A stretch of 33,179 nt of DNA from Caryophanales bacterium UBA6380 (GTDB lineage Bacteria; Bacillota_I; Bacilli_A; RFN20; CAG-826). The stretch covers positions 1-33,179 of the forward strand of contig DJQS01000010.1 of the NCBI GenBank assembly GCA_002438785.1, written 5' to 3'. Each line of letters opens with the position of its first letter. The first letter of the stretch is position 1. The position numbers were made by a program, and so were the translations under genes. Under the pieces are notes generated by a model, which saw only the letters and a program-made list of their open reading frames with translations, had not been told where the DNA came from and did not search any database. Below, in pieces: positions 33,080-33,179 of this stretch.

Positions 33080-33179
33080 TTTAGTTAATTTTTAGTGATT
33101 TTTTAGTAGTTTATATGTTATAAGTTTTAATATTTTTTCCTATGTTTATATTTATTTACGTAAATTCTTAAACTAAATT

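Noticed and set aside
1..33179. CRISPR arrays, tRNA or rRNA genes, complete insertion sequences
   Set aside because: No spaced repeats, cloverleaf-type sequence, rRNA-like stretch or transposase frame was found on either strand.
33080..33179. Possible terminator after the giant lipoprotein gene
   Set aside because: Only AT-rich sequence with short T-runs is visible before the window ends; no stem of useful length.

Overview
The window is very AT-rich (G+C looks like roughly a quarter by eye), dense with genes, and comes from a bacterium with strong AGGAGG-type ribosome binding sites, lipoprotein-type exports and no sign of an outer membrane. Conserved enzymes read full length with Trp as TGG. 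All 24 genes called end in TAA (23) or TAG (1), none in TGA, so the standard bacterial code fits. The content (maltodextrin ABC importer, two GH77-type proteins, two GH13 enzymes, ferredoxin/FAD oxidoreductases, HypA/HypB, an anaerobic GlpA-like group, large lipoproteins) suggests an uncultured, anaerobic, carbohydrate-fermenting low-GC Bacillota or Mycoplasmatota-like gut bacterium. This placement is inference; no rRNA is present.

Layout. 1-213: hairpins, including one possible tiny transcript or transposon end. 214-1493: two paralogous four-helix membrane proteins on the minus strand, each with its own terminator. 1639-2835: MFS transporter, probably leaderless. 2828-4123 (minus): cytosolic GH13 glucosidase. 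4251-7670: two tandem 4-alpha-glucanotransferase (MalQ) homologues. The second is intact and has a consensus promoter with a perfect cre site at its start point. The first has lost the nucleophile and the acid/base residue. 7689-8123 (minus): small membrane protein. 8245-16063: maltodextrin operon malE-malF-malG-lipoprotein amylase-msmK. It has a 13-bp hairpin after malE, a very long coiled-coil MsmK-like ATPase at its end, and a terminator that appears to lie inside the convergent HTH-membrane gene (16065-16577, minus).

16692-18615: a structured leader, the remains of a reading frame, the NfeD/SPFH (stomatin-like) pair, and a possible small RNA ending in a shared terminator. 18632-19579 (minus): a 3-hydroxyacyl-CoA dehydrogenase-like enzyme. 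19798-26675: six closely packed genes: hypB, a 938-residue Fe-S/FAD/NAD(P) oxidoreductase fusion, hypA, a GlpA-like FAD enzyme with a BFD [2Fe-2S] tail, a second FAD/NAD oxidoreductase, and a DUF1667 protein. 26720-33079: two large lipoproteins of unknown function, the second apparently leaderless with beta-helix/leucine-rich-like stretches.

How it fits together: extracellular alpha-glucan would be cut by the lipid-anchored GH13 enzyme, and the oligosaccharides captured by MalE and imported by MalF/MalG/MsmK. They would then be processed in the cytosol by MalQ and the second GH13 enzyme, with catabolite repression acting at least on malQ. The later operon looks like redox metabolism linking glycerol-3-phosphate-type substrates, ferredoxin and NAD(P), with nickel chaperones embedded but no nickel enzyme in view. 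The most unusual points are the apparently dead MalQ paralogue, the giant MsmK, the HypB-oxidoreductase-HypA sandwich, and several regulatory or RNA elements.
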